Below, in pieces: positions 8,576 to 15,733 of a stretch of 47,955 nt of DNA (position 1 is its first letter; every line of letters starts with the position of its first letter). Below the pieces are notes generated by a model. That model saw only the letters and a list, made by a program, of their open reading frames with translations. It did no database searches and had not been told where the DNA came from. The stretch is from Patescibacteria group bacterium (lineage in GTDB: Bacteria > Patescibacteriota > Microgenomatia > PFEM01 > JAHIFH01): contig DATKWU010000018.1 of NCBI GenBank assembly GCA_035529375.1, forward strand, positions 1 to 47,955, in the 5' to 3' direction. The translations under genes were made by a program, and so were the position numbers.

Positions 8576-9421
8576 TCAGAACATTGATAGACAATAACAC
8601 ATCTCCGGTCCACCACAATTAGAATCATAATAAAGACACTGGCCCTCTTTTTCTGTAAAACATCTAAGAGCATCAAAACAATAACCGCCAGTAGGAACAT
8701 ATGGTCGACATTCACCCGAGTAACAATATCCGTCATAATTTCCGTAATCACAATCCTCATAGTTGTCAACATTCTCACGTTGACAACTACCAGCGACACA
8801 ACTATCGATGGTACATTCTTCTTCATCATCATTACAATCAAGACACAAAGCCCCTCCGGTGCCACATTCTTCAAGCGTTGTCCCTGCTTCACAAACAGAA
8901 CCAGACCAGCAACCAGAACAAGGAGTAGGGGAGGGCGAAACAATTTCTAATTTTCCAGCAGGAGTAACGAGCACCCCCGCCGTATTACCAGCTCCACCAC
9001 TACCAGCCACTAAAACAATTGTTTCATCTTCAGATAAATCAGTGCCACCGGTAAAACTTTTAAAAAGAATTTCATCAGGATAACTACCTAAACTAACCTG
9101 TTCTATCTTGTAAGTAGTAATCAAAATTAAAGCCGTTTTGTTGTTGCAGCTTGAATAGAGACTGTATTCTGCGTCCCCAAATCTGACTAAAATTCCATCA
9201 AAGACACCTTCACAATCTTTTTTACCAGAAAGAGCCATTTCTCGAGCATAAGCCAGATTGTTTTTAAGGCCTAAAACAGCCTGACCTAAAACCTGTTGAC
9301 GATTAAACTTCATGTACTGAGCCAAGCCAATCGAGAAGAGAATCGCTAAAATAGAAATCATAACTAAGAGCTCAACCAAAGTGAAACCAAAAACCGAAGA
9401 TTTTGAGCAGGCTCTCTTCAT
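8576..9421 (-). CDS. prepilin with long cysteine-rich C-terminal extension
   Basis: 281 aa in two parts. Residues 1-165 form a FimT/GspH-like pilin: signal MKRACSKSSVFG|FTLVELLVMIS, LGLAQYMKFNRQQ and a beta domain. After a SPSPTP linker, residues about 167-281 hold 18 cysteines in about 115 residues, mostly spaced 2-10 apart (motifs such as CSGC, CLDC and CYC). The cysteines suggest many disulfides, hence a stable extracellular knob; repeat-like units around CxxDxC patterns suggest an EGF-like or other disulfide-rich module, but I do not recognise a named family. It is probably a pilus-tip or surface-exposed minor pilin involved in adhesion; this role is inference. Downstream is its paralogue at 8084. 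Confidence 0.8.
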   Translation of the reverse strand: MKRACSKSSVFGFTLVELLVMISILAILFSIGLAQYMKFNRQQVLGQAVLGLKNNLAYAREMALSGKKDCEGVFDGILVRFGDAEYSLYSSCNNKTALILITTYKIEQVSLGSYPDEILFKSFTGGTDLSEDETIVLVAGSGGAGNTAGVLVTPAGKLEIVSPSPTPCSGCWSGSVCEAGTTLEECGTGGALCLDCNDDEEECTIDSCVAGSCQRENVDNYEDCDYGNYDGYCYSGECRPYVPTGGYCFDALRCFTEKEGQCLYYDSNCGGPEMCYCLSMF

Positions 9422-9424
9422 GTT

Positions 9425-9817
9425 CTAAGGGGGGCCTACTTTATAATTACATGCTGCACTTCCACATGAATCAGCAACACCACAAAGATCAGAGCCAGGA
9501 TTTTCTAAAGCGGTACATAATTCATAACTATTAGCGCTACCACTGTAATAGTAACTTCGGCCATCAATCGGATCTTCAGGCATCGGCGATAAATAATCAG
9601 AACAGTCTGAAGTCGGATCTGATCCTACTGGATAAGAACCAACATCATTCCGGCACATCTCTAAACCACTCCTAATCTGCTCCAGGTCAGACTTTCTTTT
9701 CCCATCCCGGGCTGATTGCCTGGCTCCCTGATAAGAAACCAAAGCCAAACCAGAGAGAACAGCGATAATCGTCACTGCCACTAAAAGTTCAATTAGAGTA
9801 AAGCCTTTTTTGTTCAT
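9425..9817 (-). CDS. type IV prepilin-like protein (GspG-type)
   Basis: 130 aa from the ATG at 9817, which overlaps the upstream stop as ATGA; an ATG two codons earlier is less likely. Signal MNKKG|FTLIELLVAVTIIA, then the GspG/PilA-like QGARQSARDGKRKSDLEQI helix and the ...SYPVGSDPT... region seen in many Patescibacteria pilins. The C-terminal part has several cysteines that could form disulfides. It belongs to a group of four adjacent genes (9425-11188) of the same architecture. Confidence 0.84.
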   Translation of the reverse strand: MNKKGFTLIELLVAVTIIAVLSGLALVSYQGARQSARDGKRKSDLEQIRSGLEMCRNDVGSYPVGSDPTSDCSDYLSPMPEDPIDGRSYYYSGSANSYELCTALENPGSDLCGVADSCGSAACNYKVGPP

Positions 9818-10254
9818 GGACATGTTGCAAACGTTGGTTCAGTGTCATCGTCAGTGGTGTCTGATTTGCCACTTGAACAAACATACCACCAGCCAGCTGT
9901 TTCCAAATCAGCATATAAAATATAAGCTGTTCCTTGTAAATCCGAGATGTAATAATATTTTTTTCCAGTAGTCGGGTCAGTAGGACAATCGGAAATAAAC
10001 TCATCCAAATCAGCCCCACTTCCACAAAAACCAGCCACATCATACTTGCTGGTATGAACAGGATAAAGACCATTATTACTAGCCGCATAATTTTCCAAAC
10101 CATTCCGATATTGGGATAAATCCGACCTTCTTTGGGTATCTCTGGTCTGTTTTTGGGCACCAGAATAACTGACAAAAGTCAGAGAAGCCAAAATACCAAT
10201 AATCGAGATAACGACCAATAATTCAATGAGAGTAAAACCTTTTTTCATTTTCAC
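9814..10254 (-). CDS. type IV prepilin-like protein (GspG-type) with strong ribosome binding site
   Basis: 146 aa. Signal MKMKKG|FTLIELLVVISIIG, helix SGAQKQTRDTQRRSDLSQYRNGLENY, then a short beta domain with the phrase DPTTGKKYYYISD found in CPR pilins. The start is preceded by AAGGAGGTG a few bases upstream, one of the two strongest Shine-Dalgarno sequences of the pilus locus, so this pilin may be made in large amounts. The 3' end overlaps the following gene (ATGA). Confidence 0.85.
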   Translation of the reverse strand: MKMKKGFTLIELLVVISIIGILASLTFVSYSGAQKQTRDTQRRSDLSQYRNGLENYAASNNGLYPVHTSKYDVAGFCGSGADLDEFISDCPTDPTTGKKYYYISDLQGTAYILYADLETAGWWYVCSSGKSDTTDDDTEPTFATCP

Positions 10255-10271
10255 CTCCTTTTCCTTAAAAG

Positions 10272-10748
10272 CTAATCAGCACAAACGACATACTGAGTTT
10301 CATCACAATCTTCTTCATTTTCGAAAATCCCACAATGAATCTGAGACTCGCAAATATCGCTATCAGATTTATTTTCTAGGTCCGCCCAAAGTAAAAAATC
10401 CTGTTCAGTCGCCTGGGCATAACTGTAACTAGCGTCAGGATCAGGATCTTCAGGTAAAGTCTTCATATAAACCATGTCGCCACAAGCAAATTGAGAACCC
10501 CAGTCAAAAGTCTTGCTTTCGGTCCCTTCACAAGCAACTATCTGATCACCACTTGCTTCTGGATATCCATCATAATCATTGTAATATAATCTCAAGGCCT
10601 TTTTGACTTGATCCAAATCAGACTTTCGCTGAACATCCCTAGCTCTAGCTCGAGCCGAATTGAAATTGACCATCACCAAAGCCGCTAAAACGCCAATAAT
10701 CGAAACGACGACTAATAATTCAATTAGAGTAAAACCTTTTTTATTCAT
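10272..10748 (-). CDS. type IV prepilin-like protein (GspG-type)
   Basis: 158 aa. Signal MNKKG|FTLIELLVVVSIIG, helix FNSARARARDVQRKSDLDQV, then LRLYYNDYDGYPEAS and LPEDPDPDASYSYAQ, a layout shared with the two neighbouring genes. Six cysteines lie in the C-terminal two-thirds. The ATG overlaps the stop of 10745-11188 as ATGA. Confidence 0.84.
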   Translation of the reverse strand: MNKKGFTLIELLVVVSIIGVLAALVMVNFNSARARARDVQRKSDLDQVKKALRLYYNDYDGYPEASGDQIVACEGTESKTFDWGSQFACGDMVYMKTLPEDPDPDASYSYAQATEQDFLLWADLENKSDSDICESQIHCGIFENEEDCDETQYVVCAD

Positions 10749-11188
10749 GGCGCTACATTAGCACTAGAAACACCATAATTACATTCCTCACCGCCACAAC
10801 TTGTTCCTGAATAAGAACCTGAATCGGGTATAGCTGCATCCTTCACATTTTCTAATCTAGCATAAATTCGGTAGGAAGTTCCATCCGCAGAATAATAAGC
10901 GTAATTACCAAATTTAGGATCTTTAGGAATCTCTTTCATATATAGAGTCTCATGCTCATCACTCCAAGAACCACCCCCACCAGGAAAATCTGCGGTTAAA
11001 GGATATCCGCCCTTATCATTGTAATAAGCTTCTAGAGCCCGTTGAATTTGACCCAAATCATGTTTGCGCTGAGCGTCTCGGCTTTTGATTTGGGAACTCC
11101 GAAAACTCGCCAAGCCAATCGTGGACAAAAAGCCCAAGATGGCGATGACAATCAAAAGTTCAATTAAGGTAAAACCTTTTTTGCTCAC
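10745..11188 (-). CDS. type IV prepilin-like protein (GspG-type), GTG start
   Basis: 147 aa starting with GTG: (M)SKKG|FTLIELLIVIAILG, helix RSSQIKSRDAQRKHDLGQIQRALEAYYND, KGGYPLTAD and MKEIPKDPKFGNYAYY. Two cysteines near the end (CGGEEC) could close a D-region loop as in other pilins. The GTG lies two nucleotides after the TAA of the upstream gene. Architecture is closest to the genes at 9814 and 10272. Confidence 0.84.
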   Translation of the reverse strand: MSKKGFTLIELLIVIAILGFLSTIGLASFRSSQIKSRDAQRKHDLGQIQRALEAYYNDKGGYPLTADFPGGGGSWSDEHETLYMKEIPKDPKFGNYAYYSADGTSYRIYARLENVKDAAIPDSGSYSGTSCGGEECNYGVSSANVAP

Positions 11189-11190
11189 TA

Positions 11191-12006
11191 TTAATCAGCC
11201 TTACAAGCTAAATCTAAAATACACTTATCATCTTCTGGTCCCGGACTATCTCCTTTGTCACAAAAATAGTAATAAGGACTATAAGTATCAGGACAACAAG
11301 ATCGACAAATTTCTTTCCAGCACCAAGGTGTTCCTTCTACTGTTTTACAGGTTGGTATTGCCTCTAAAGGTATTTCTGGGGGAAATTCACCAGGTGGCGG
11401 CTCTTCAGATGGTTCTTCTCCAGGAGGTGTTTCACCAGGTGGCGGTTCTTCTCCAGGAATATAGACCCAAAATTCGCCTGGCAAACGAGCTACTTCGGTG
11501 ACATTAGGACTACTTACCCAGTAATTATAATTGCAGCCTGGCCCGCAACCGCCACTGGGGCAGTCAACATTACTATCACAACCTACTTTAGCAATAATCG
11601 GATCATTTTCATTCTCTAGTTTGGTATAAATTTTATACCATTTATTGCAACCACTCCCTTCCTCAAAGGTATACATATAATTGTAGTAGACATTATTAAG
11701 GGGATCACAAGGAATTTCGGAAAGATAACCCTCAAAGAATTCACCCTGGGTTGGACCACAAACCACCATCCCTTCAGGATAGCAAACACTATCATTAGCG
11801 TAATCTTCAAGTAAATTCTGCCAAGTCGCTAAATCAGCTTTGCGCCGTGCGTCCCGGCCTTTCAGTAATTGAAGTCGATAAGCCCAAAGAGCGATTAATA
11901 AAAAAATAGCAATAATCGCCACCACAATCATAATCTCAATCAGAGTAAAACCCTTAACTGTCTTCTTTCTTCTTAAATTAAGAATTTTCCGAGATAAAGC
12001 TCCCAT
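11191..12006 (-). CDS. prepilin with Pro-rich linker and Cys-rich tail
   Basis: 271 aa from the ATG at 12006 (an ATG ten codons earlier lies deeper inside pilD). The leader is unusually long and basic (MGALSRKILNLRRKKTVKG|FTLIEIMIVVAI). A GspG-like domain follows with RRKADLATWQNLLEDYAND and several cysteines. After it comes a Pro/Glu/Gly linker built of PPGE-type repeats (about residues 175-205) and a final domain of about 60 residues with eight cysteines. The linker plus Cys-rich head resembles an adhesin carried on a pilin stalk; that is inference. The 5' end overlaps pilD by 34 nt. Confidence 0.78.
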   Translation of the reverse strand: MGALSRKILNLRRKKTVKGFTLIEIMIVVAIIAIFLLIALWAYRLQLLKGRDARRKADLATWQNLLEDYANDSVCYPEGMVVCGPTQGEFFEGYLSEIPCDPLNNVYYNYMYTFEEGSGCNKWYKIYTKLENENDPIIAKVGCDSNVDCPSGGCGPGCNYNYWVSSPNVTEVARLPGEFWVYIPGEEPPPGETPPGEEPSEEPPPGEFPPEIPLEAIPTCKTVEGTPWCWKEICRSCCPDTYSPYYYFCDKGDSPGPEDDKCILDLACKAD

Positions 12007-12734
12007 ATTTTTTGACCCCAAAACCAGCTCAACCAAGCCGTACTGGCTAAAAAGGGCCCAAAGGCAAGATGTTCCCCTAAGCGCTTTTTACCCACTAAAA
12101 TTAGTATGACACCAAAAACAGCCCCAGTCAAGAAAGCCAAAAATAACGCTACCAAAATCTGGGGAAAACCCAAAAAAAGACCTAAAAATCCAACTAATTT
12201 AACATCACCCATCCCCATACCTTTCCCCCGAGTCGCCACCGCCAGTAAAAGAAAAAATAAACTCGCTCCTAAACCACTCAAAATTGAGGTTAAATCATGG
12301 CTCACCAGAAAAGAATAAGAAAGAGCTAAAACAATGCCAAAATAAACAGCTTCATCAGGAATCGTCTGATAAAGAAAATCAGAAGCGGCAATGACAATCA
12401 AAGCATAAGAAACTAATAAAAGATAAAGAATATTAACCAAAGGCAAGGAAAAATAAAAGACAATTAAAAAAGTGACCAAACCAGTGGCTAGTTCAACCAA
12501 CGGATACTGCCAACTAATAGGGGAGTGGCAAGAACGACAACGACCTTTAAGAAGAAGAAAAGAAAGTAAAGGCAGATTATCTTGCCAAAGAATCTTTTTC
12601 TTACACTTAGGACAAAAAGAACGCCCCCGTAAAGGCGATAATTGATGATTCAGGCGATAAACAACGACGTTCAGAAAACTACCAAGACACAGTCCTAAAA
12701 GAAAAACGATTATTCCAACCACTAAACCTGCCAT
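11973..12734 (-). CDS. pilD: prepilin peptidase PilD (leader peptidase/N-methyltransferase)
   Basis: Integral membrane aspartyl protease that cleaves the class III signals of all the pilins here and methylates the new N-terminus. I start at the ATG at 12734 (MAGLVVGIIVFLLGLCLGSF, 253 aa) because a -10 box (12741-12746) lies just upstream; an in-frame ATG at 12773 would precede that promoter. The cytoplasmic zinc site has two CxxC pairs (CPKC and CRSC). The catalytic aspartates are in AASDFLYQTIPDE and in the GKGMGMGDVKL loop (GxGD). About seven hydrophobic segments follow the family pattern. Confidence 0.93.
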   Translation of the reverse strand: MAGLVVGIIVFLLGLCLGSFLNVVVYRLNHQLSPLRGRSFCPKCKKKILWQDNLPLLSFLLLKGRCRSCHSPISWQYPLVELATGLVTFLIVFYFSLPLVNILYLLLVSYALIVIAASDFLYQTIPDEAVYFGIVLALSYSFLVSHDLTSILSGLGASLFFLLLAVATRGKGMGMGDVKLVGFLGLFLGFPQILVALFLAFLTGAVFGVILILVGKKRLGEHLAFGPFLASTAWLSWFWGQKIWELYLGKFLI

Positions 12735-12737
12735 AAG

Positions 12738-12748
12738 TCCACTATAAC
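12738..12748 (-). promoter_or_regulatory. extended -10 promoter for pilD
   Basis: Reading the minus strand, TGTTATAGT forms an extended -10 element (TG-n-TATAGT, hexamer at 12741-12746). Only six bases (GGACTT) separate it from the pilD ATG at 12734, so transcription would begin at or next to the start codon. No convincing -35 is seen at 17 nt. Confidence 0.5.
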
Positions 12749-12801
12749 ACATACCTAAATATGTTTTAAACAACTCTCTTCCCTTTAATTTTTAAACCGG
12801 C

Positions 12802-13401
12802 TTATGGCAGGCATTGATAACAAGCCGTTGCCAAATTTGAACTTGCTGCGCCTTTACAATCAGCATCAGGACAAGCTTCAGTCTCTGGAAAATCAGGTGG
12901 TATAGTACCATAATCAGGATCGGCAACACAACGCTTATAAGCTTCCGTCCTAAAAGATGATGATTTAGGAATGAAACAAATATAAGTGCTATAGCCACCA
13001 CCCGTCATTTTGTAAATAGACAGTAAATTAGCACTCGCTGCTACGATTCTATTAACAAAAGTTAACTTTAGCTCTTCTGTTCCTGCAGCTGAAAGATTTT
13101 CCAACATCGGTTGTGCATCGGTGCCAATTCCTTGATCAATTGCTATTATTTGTGTGAAATCGACAAAATCGTTATCACTACTTGCATTTAACATCCAAGG
13201 ATAATAACCCTTAGAAGCATAATAACGATCAATCGCACTAATCAACTGCTCTGAATCTGATCGAGTACCGGTATCCCGACCTCGGTTGATTTGTTCAATC
13301 GGGTTAATGGCCGCCAAAACGGCTACAGCCAAAATACCCAAAACAGCAATAACAATTAACAACTCGATCATCGTAAAACCTCTAGGTAGATATTTTTTCA
13401 T
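12802..13401 (-). CDS. type IV pilin, probable major subunit
   Basis: 199 aa. Signal MKKYLPRG|FTMIELLIVIAVLGILA with Glu(+5), followed by the NPIEQINRGRDTGTRSDSEQL helix common in CPR pilins and a beta domain with a C-terminal cysteine cluster (CPDADCKG, CYQC). The start codon is preceded by AAAGGAGGTGAG, the best Shine-Dalgarno sequence in the locus, and an 11-bp hairpin (13452-13488) sits between this gene and pilC. Position right after pilB-pilT-pilC plus the strong translation signal suggest the major pilin, though this is inference. Confidence 0.83.
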   Translation of the reverse strand: MKKYLPRGFTMIELLIVIAVLGILAVAVLAAINPIEQINRGRDTGTRSDSEQLISAIDRYYASKGYYPWMLNASSDNDFVDFTQIIAIDQGIGTDAQPMLENLSAAGTEELKLTFVNRIVAASANLLSIYKMTGGGYSTYICFIPKSSSFRTEAYKRCVADPDYGTIPPDFPETEACPDADCKGAASSNLATACYQCLP

Positions 13402-13451
13402 CTTTTCTCACCTCCTTTCTTTTAAAAGATAATTAATAATGCTTAAACTTA

Positions 13452-13488
13452 ACAATCTTGCTGATTTAAAATTGAGAAGCAAGATTGT
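13452..13488. repeat. 11-bp perfect inverted repeat between pilC and pilin
   Basis: ACAATCTTGCT at 13452-13462 and its exact reverse complement at 13478-13488 enclose a 15-nt loop containing the pilC stop codon. No T-run follows on the minus strand, so it is not a classical terminator. It may act as an RNA-processing or stability hairpin that lets the downstream pilin mRNA outlast the pilBTC part. Confidence 0.6.
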
Positions 13489-14671
13489 AAATCGGCATGA
13501 TAACGGCAATAATCAAAAAGCCGACACCCACTCCTAATACAATCATGATAAGAGGCTCAATTGCGGCTGTCAATCCCTTAATTGCCATCTCGGCCTCTTG
13601 TTCGAAATAAGTAGAAACTTTTGTTAAAACCTCATCAATTTTGCCTGTCTCTTCACCCACAGCCACCATCTGAGATAAGATCGGGGGAAAGATTTCTTCT
13701 TGACTCAAAGCACTGGCCAAAGAAATTCCTTTTTCCACTTTTTCCGTTACTTTTTCTAATGAATGCTGATAAAGAGGGCTAGAAAAAGCCTTCATCGTAA
13801 TCTTTAGAGCATCAACAATTAAAACACCGGCTCCCACTAACAAGCTTAAAGTCCGGGTAAATTCAGTTAACATGGTTTCCTGTCTCAACTTGCCGATAAT
13901 CGGCAAACGAAAGGTAAGATTATCAATCATTCCTCTAAATTGAGGGTAACGATTAAGGATTCTCAAACCAAAAACAGAACCAGCCAAAAGAGCCAAAGCT
14001 AAATACCAAAATTTAGTAAAAAAAGTAGAGATGTTTAACAATATCTTGGTGGCGATTGGCAAATCAGCCTGAAATTCTTCATAGATCGTCATCATTCTTG
14101 GCAAGACAAAGATAATCATAATCATCCCAACACCACCCATAGCTAGAATAATAATCGCCGGATAGATCATCGCGTTTTTAATCTTACCCTGAAATTCTCT
14201 TTTCTTTTCTAAGTTATCAGCTAAACGCGCCAAAACCTTGTCCAAAGAGCCAACCGCCTCACCAGCGTTAATCAGGGCCACGTAAACCTGATCAAAAACC
14301 TGGGGATGTTTCCCCATGGCCTTAGCCAAAGTACCACCACTCTCTACTTCCCGCCTAATCTCCGCTACCACTTTAGCCATTGACGGCTTTGCCTGTTTCT
14401 CCAGAATGTCAAGAGCAACCGTTAATTGGAGTCCAGCGGTGGCCATTGTCGACAACTGACGGGTAAAATTCACTAAATCCGTGATGCTTATTCGACTAAA
14501 GAGAGGACCCGCTTGAGCGGTTAAACTTTTGCGAAAAGGAGCAATTGAAATAACGAGAAAGCCTTTTTCTTGAAGAATTTTGGCAGCCTGTCGTTCATCC
14601 CTCGCCTCAACAACGCCACTAACTTCTTTATCTTCTTTGTTTTTGGCCCGGTAATTAAACTTTTTCATCAA
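13466..14671 (-). CDS. pilC: type IV pilus platform protein PilC
   Basis: 401 aa inner-membrane platform protein that couples the ATPases to pilin insertion. It starts MMKKFNYRAKNKEDKEVSGVVEARDE, the PilC/GspF opening, and has two T2SSF domains (about residues 65-190 and 265-390) with motifs FTRQLSTMATAGLQL and FTRTLSLLVGAGVLI, plus about three transmembrane helices (near 165, 215 and 370). The start overlaps the pilT stop by 4 nt. Length is normal for the family. Confidence 0.95.
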   Translation of the reverse strand: MMKKFNYRAKNKEDKEVSGVVEARDERQAAKILQEKGFLVISIAPFRKSLTAQAGPLFSRISITDLVNFTRQLSTMATAGLQLTVALDILEKQAKPSMAKVVAEIRREVESGGTLAKAMGKHPQVFDQVYVALINAGEAVGSLDKVLARLADNLEKKREFQGKIKNAMIYPAIIILAMGGVGMIMIIFVLPRMMTIYEEFQADLPIATKILLNISTFFTKFWYLALALLAGSVFGLRILNRYPQFRGMIDNLTFRLPIIGKLRQETMLTEFTRTLSLLVGAGVLIVDALKITMKAFSSPLYQHSLEKVTEKVEKGISLASALSQEEIFPPILSQMVAVGEETGKIDEVLTKVSTYFEQEAEMAIKGLTAAIEPLIMIVLGVGVGFLIIAVIMPIYNLASQF

Positions 14672-15726
14672 CGTCCTTTGACCGATTTCATTAGCTCTTC
14701 TGGACGAAAGGCGTAATTCCTGGCAACATCAAGACTAATTTTGCCTTCTTTAACCAGCCTTGACAAATCCATTTCCAACACCTTCATCCCAACTTCGACT
14801 GAAGTCTGAATAATATTATCAATCATATGAGTTTTGCCTTCTCTAATCACGGTTCTGATAGCCGGTGTGGCCACTAGCACCTCGGTCGCCGGAATTCTGC
14901 CTCCTTCTAAAGAAGGCAGTAATCTTTGAGAAACGATCGCCTCAAGGGTCGCTGAAAGCTGCATCCTAACTTGTTCTTGTTGATGCTCGGGAAAAACATC
15001 AATGATTCGGTCAATTGATTGGGCGGCTGAATTAGTATGAAGAGTTGAGAAAACCAAATGACCGGTCTCGGCAATGGTCAAAGCCATACCCATCGTCTCT
15101 AAGTCTCTCATTTCGCCAATCATAACTACATTAGGATCTTCTCGTAAACAAGAACGCAAGGCGATTGACCAGGAATGAGTATCATCTCTCAATTCTCTTT
15201 GAGAAACAATCGACTTCTGATGTTTAAAAACATATTCAATCGGATCCTCAATCGTAATAATATGTTCACTCCGATTAAGATTAATCTCCTCAATAATCGA
15301 AGCTAAGGTGGTTGATTTACCATGACCCGTCGGGCCAACTACCAGGATAAAACCTTGCTTTAACTTGGTAAAAGCATGACAAATATCAGGAAGGTTAAGT
15401 TCATCGATGGTCGGAACTTCCATCGAAATAAGACGAAGAGCGGCGGCCAATTCACCTTTTTGATAGTAGGCATTAACTCGAAAACGACCCCGGTCACCAA
15501 AAGCAAAAGAAAAGTCTAGTTCTTTGTTAACTAATAAAATCTCCTTTTGTTCTTCGCTAACCAAACTGAAAATTAACTGCTCGGCCACTTCCTTACTTAA
15601 CGGTTCTAAGCCAGTAATCGGCGACAAAACACCATGAATCCTAAGCATCGGCGGCACCTTGGTAATCAGATGGAGATCCGAAGCTCCCTTATTAAACGTA
15701 ATTTCTAATAGCTTTTCAATTTCCAT
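14668..15726 (-). CDS. pilT: pilus retraction ATPase PilT
   Basis: 352 aa hexameric ATPase that depolymerises pili, giving twitching and DNA-uptake force. Motifs: Walker A GPTGHGKSTT (His replaces the usual Ser), Asp box ITIEDPIEYVF, Walker B PNVVMIGEMRDLETM, His box STLHTNSAAQSIDRIID. The N-terminal PAS-like domain (KGASDLHLITKVPPMLRIHG) is typical. It overlaps pilC by 4 nt and follows pilB by 7 nt. Presence of PilT indicates that these pili retract. Confidence 0.96.
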   Translation of the reverse strand: MEIEKLLEITFNKGASDLHLITKVPPMLRIHGVLSPITGLEPLSKEVAEQLIFSLVSEEQKEILLVNKELDFSFAFGDRGRFRVNAYYQKGELAAALRLISMEVPTIDELNLPDICHAFTKLKQGFILVVGPTGHGKSTTLASIIEEINLNRSEHIITIEDPIEYVFKHQKSIVSQRELRDDTHSWSIALRSCLREDPNVVMIGEMRDLETMGMALTIAETGHLVFSTLHTNSAAQSIDRIIDVFPEHQQEQVRMQLSATLEAIVSQRLLPSLEGGRIPATEVLVATPAIRTVIREGKTHMIDNIIQTSVEVGMKVLEMDLSRLVKEGKISLDVARNYAFRPEELMKSVKGR

Positions 15727-15733
15727 AAATAAT

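Noticed and set aside
8563-8943. 126-aa minus-strand ORF overlapping the Cys-rich pilin
   Set aside because: It lies in another frame of the 8576-9421 prepilin, has an artificial Val/Met-rich composition and no start signal.
13452-13488. Intrinsic terminator after pilC
   Set aside because: The perfect stem has no T-run on the minus strand and the downstream pilin has no evident promoter, so a terminator would isolate it; a processing hairpin is more likely.
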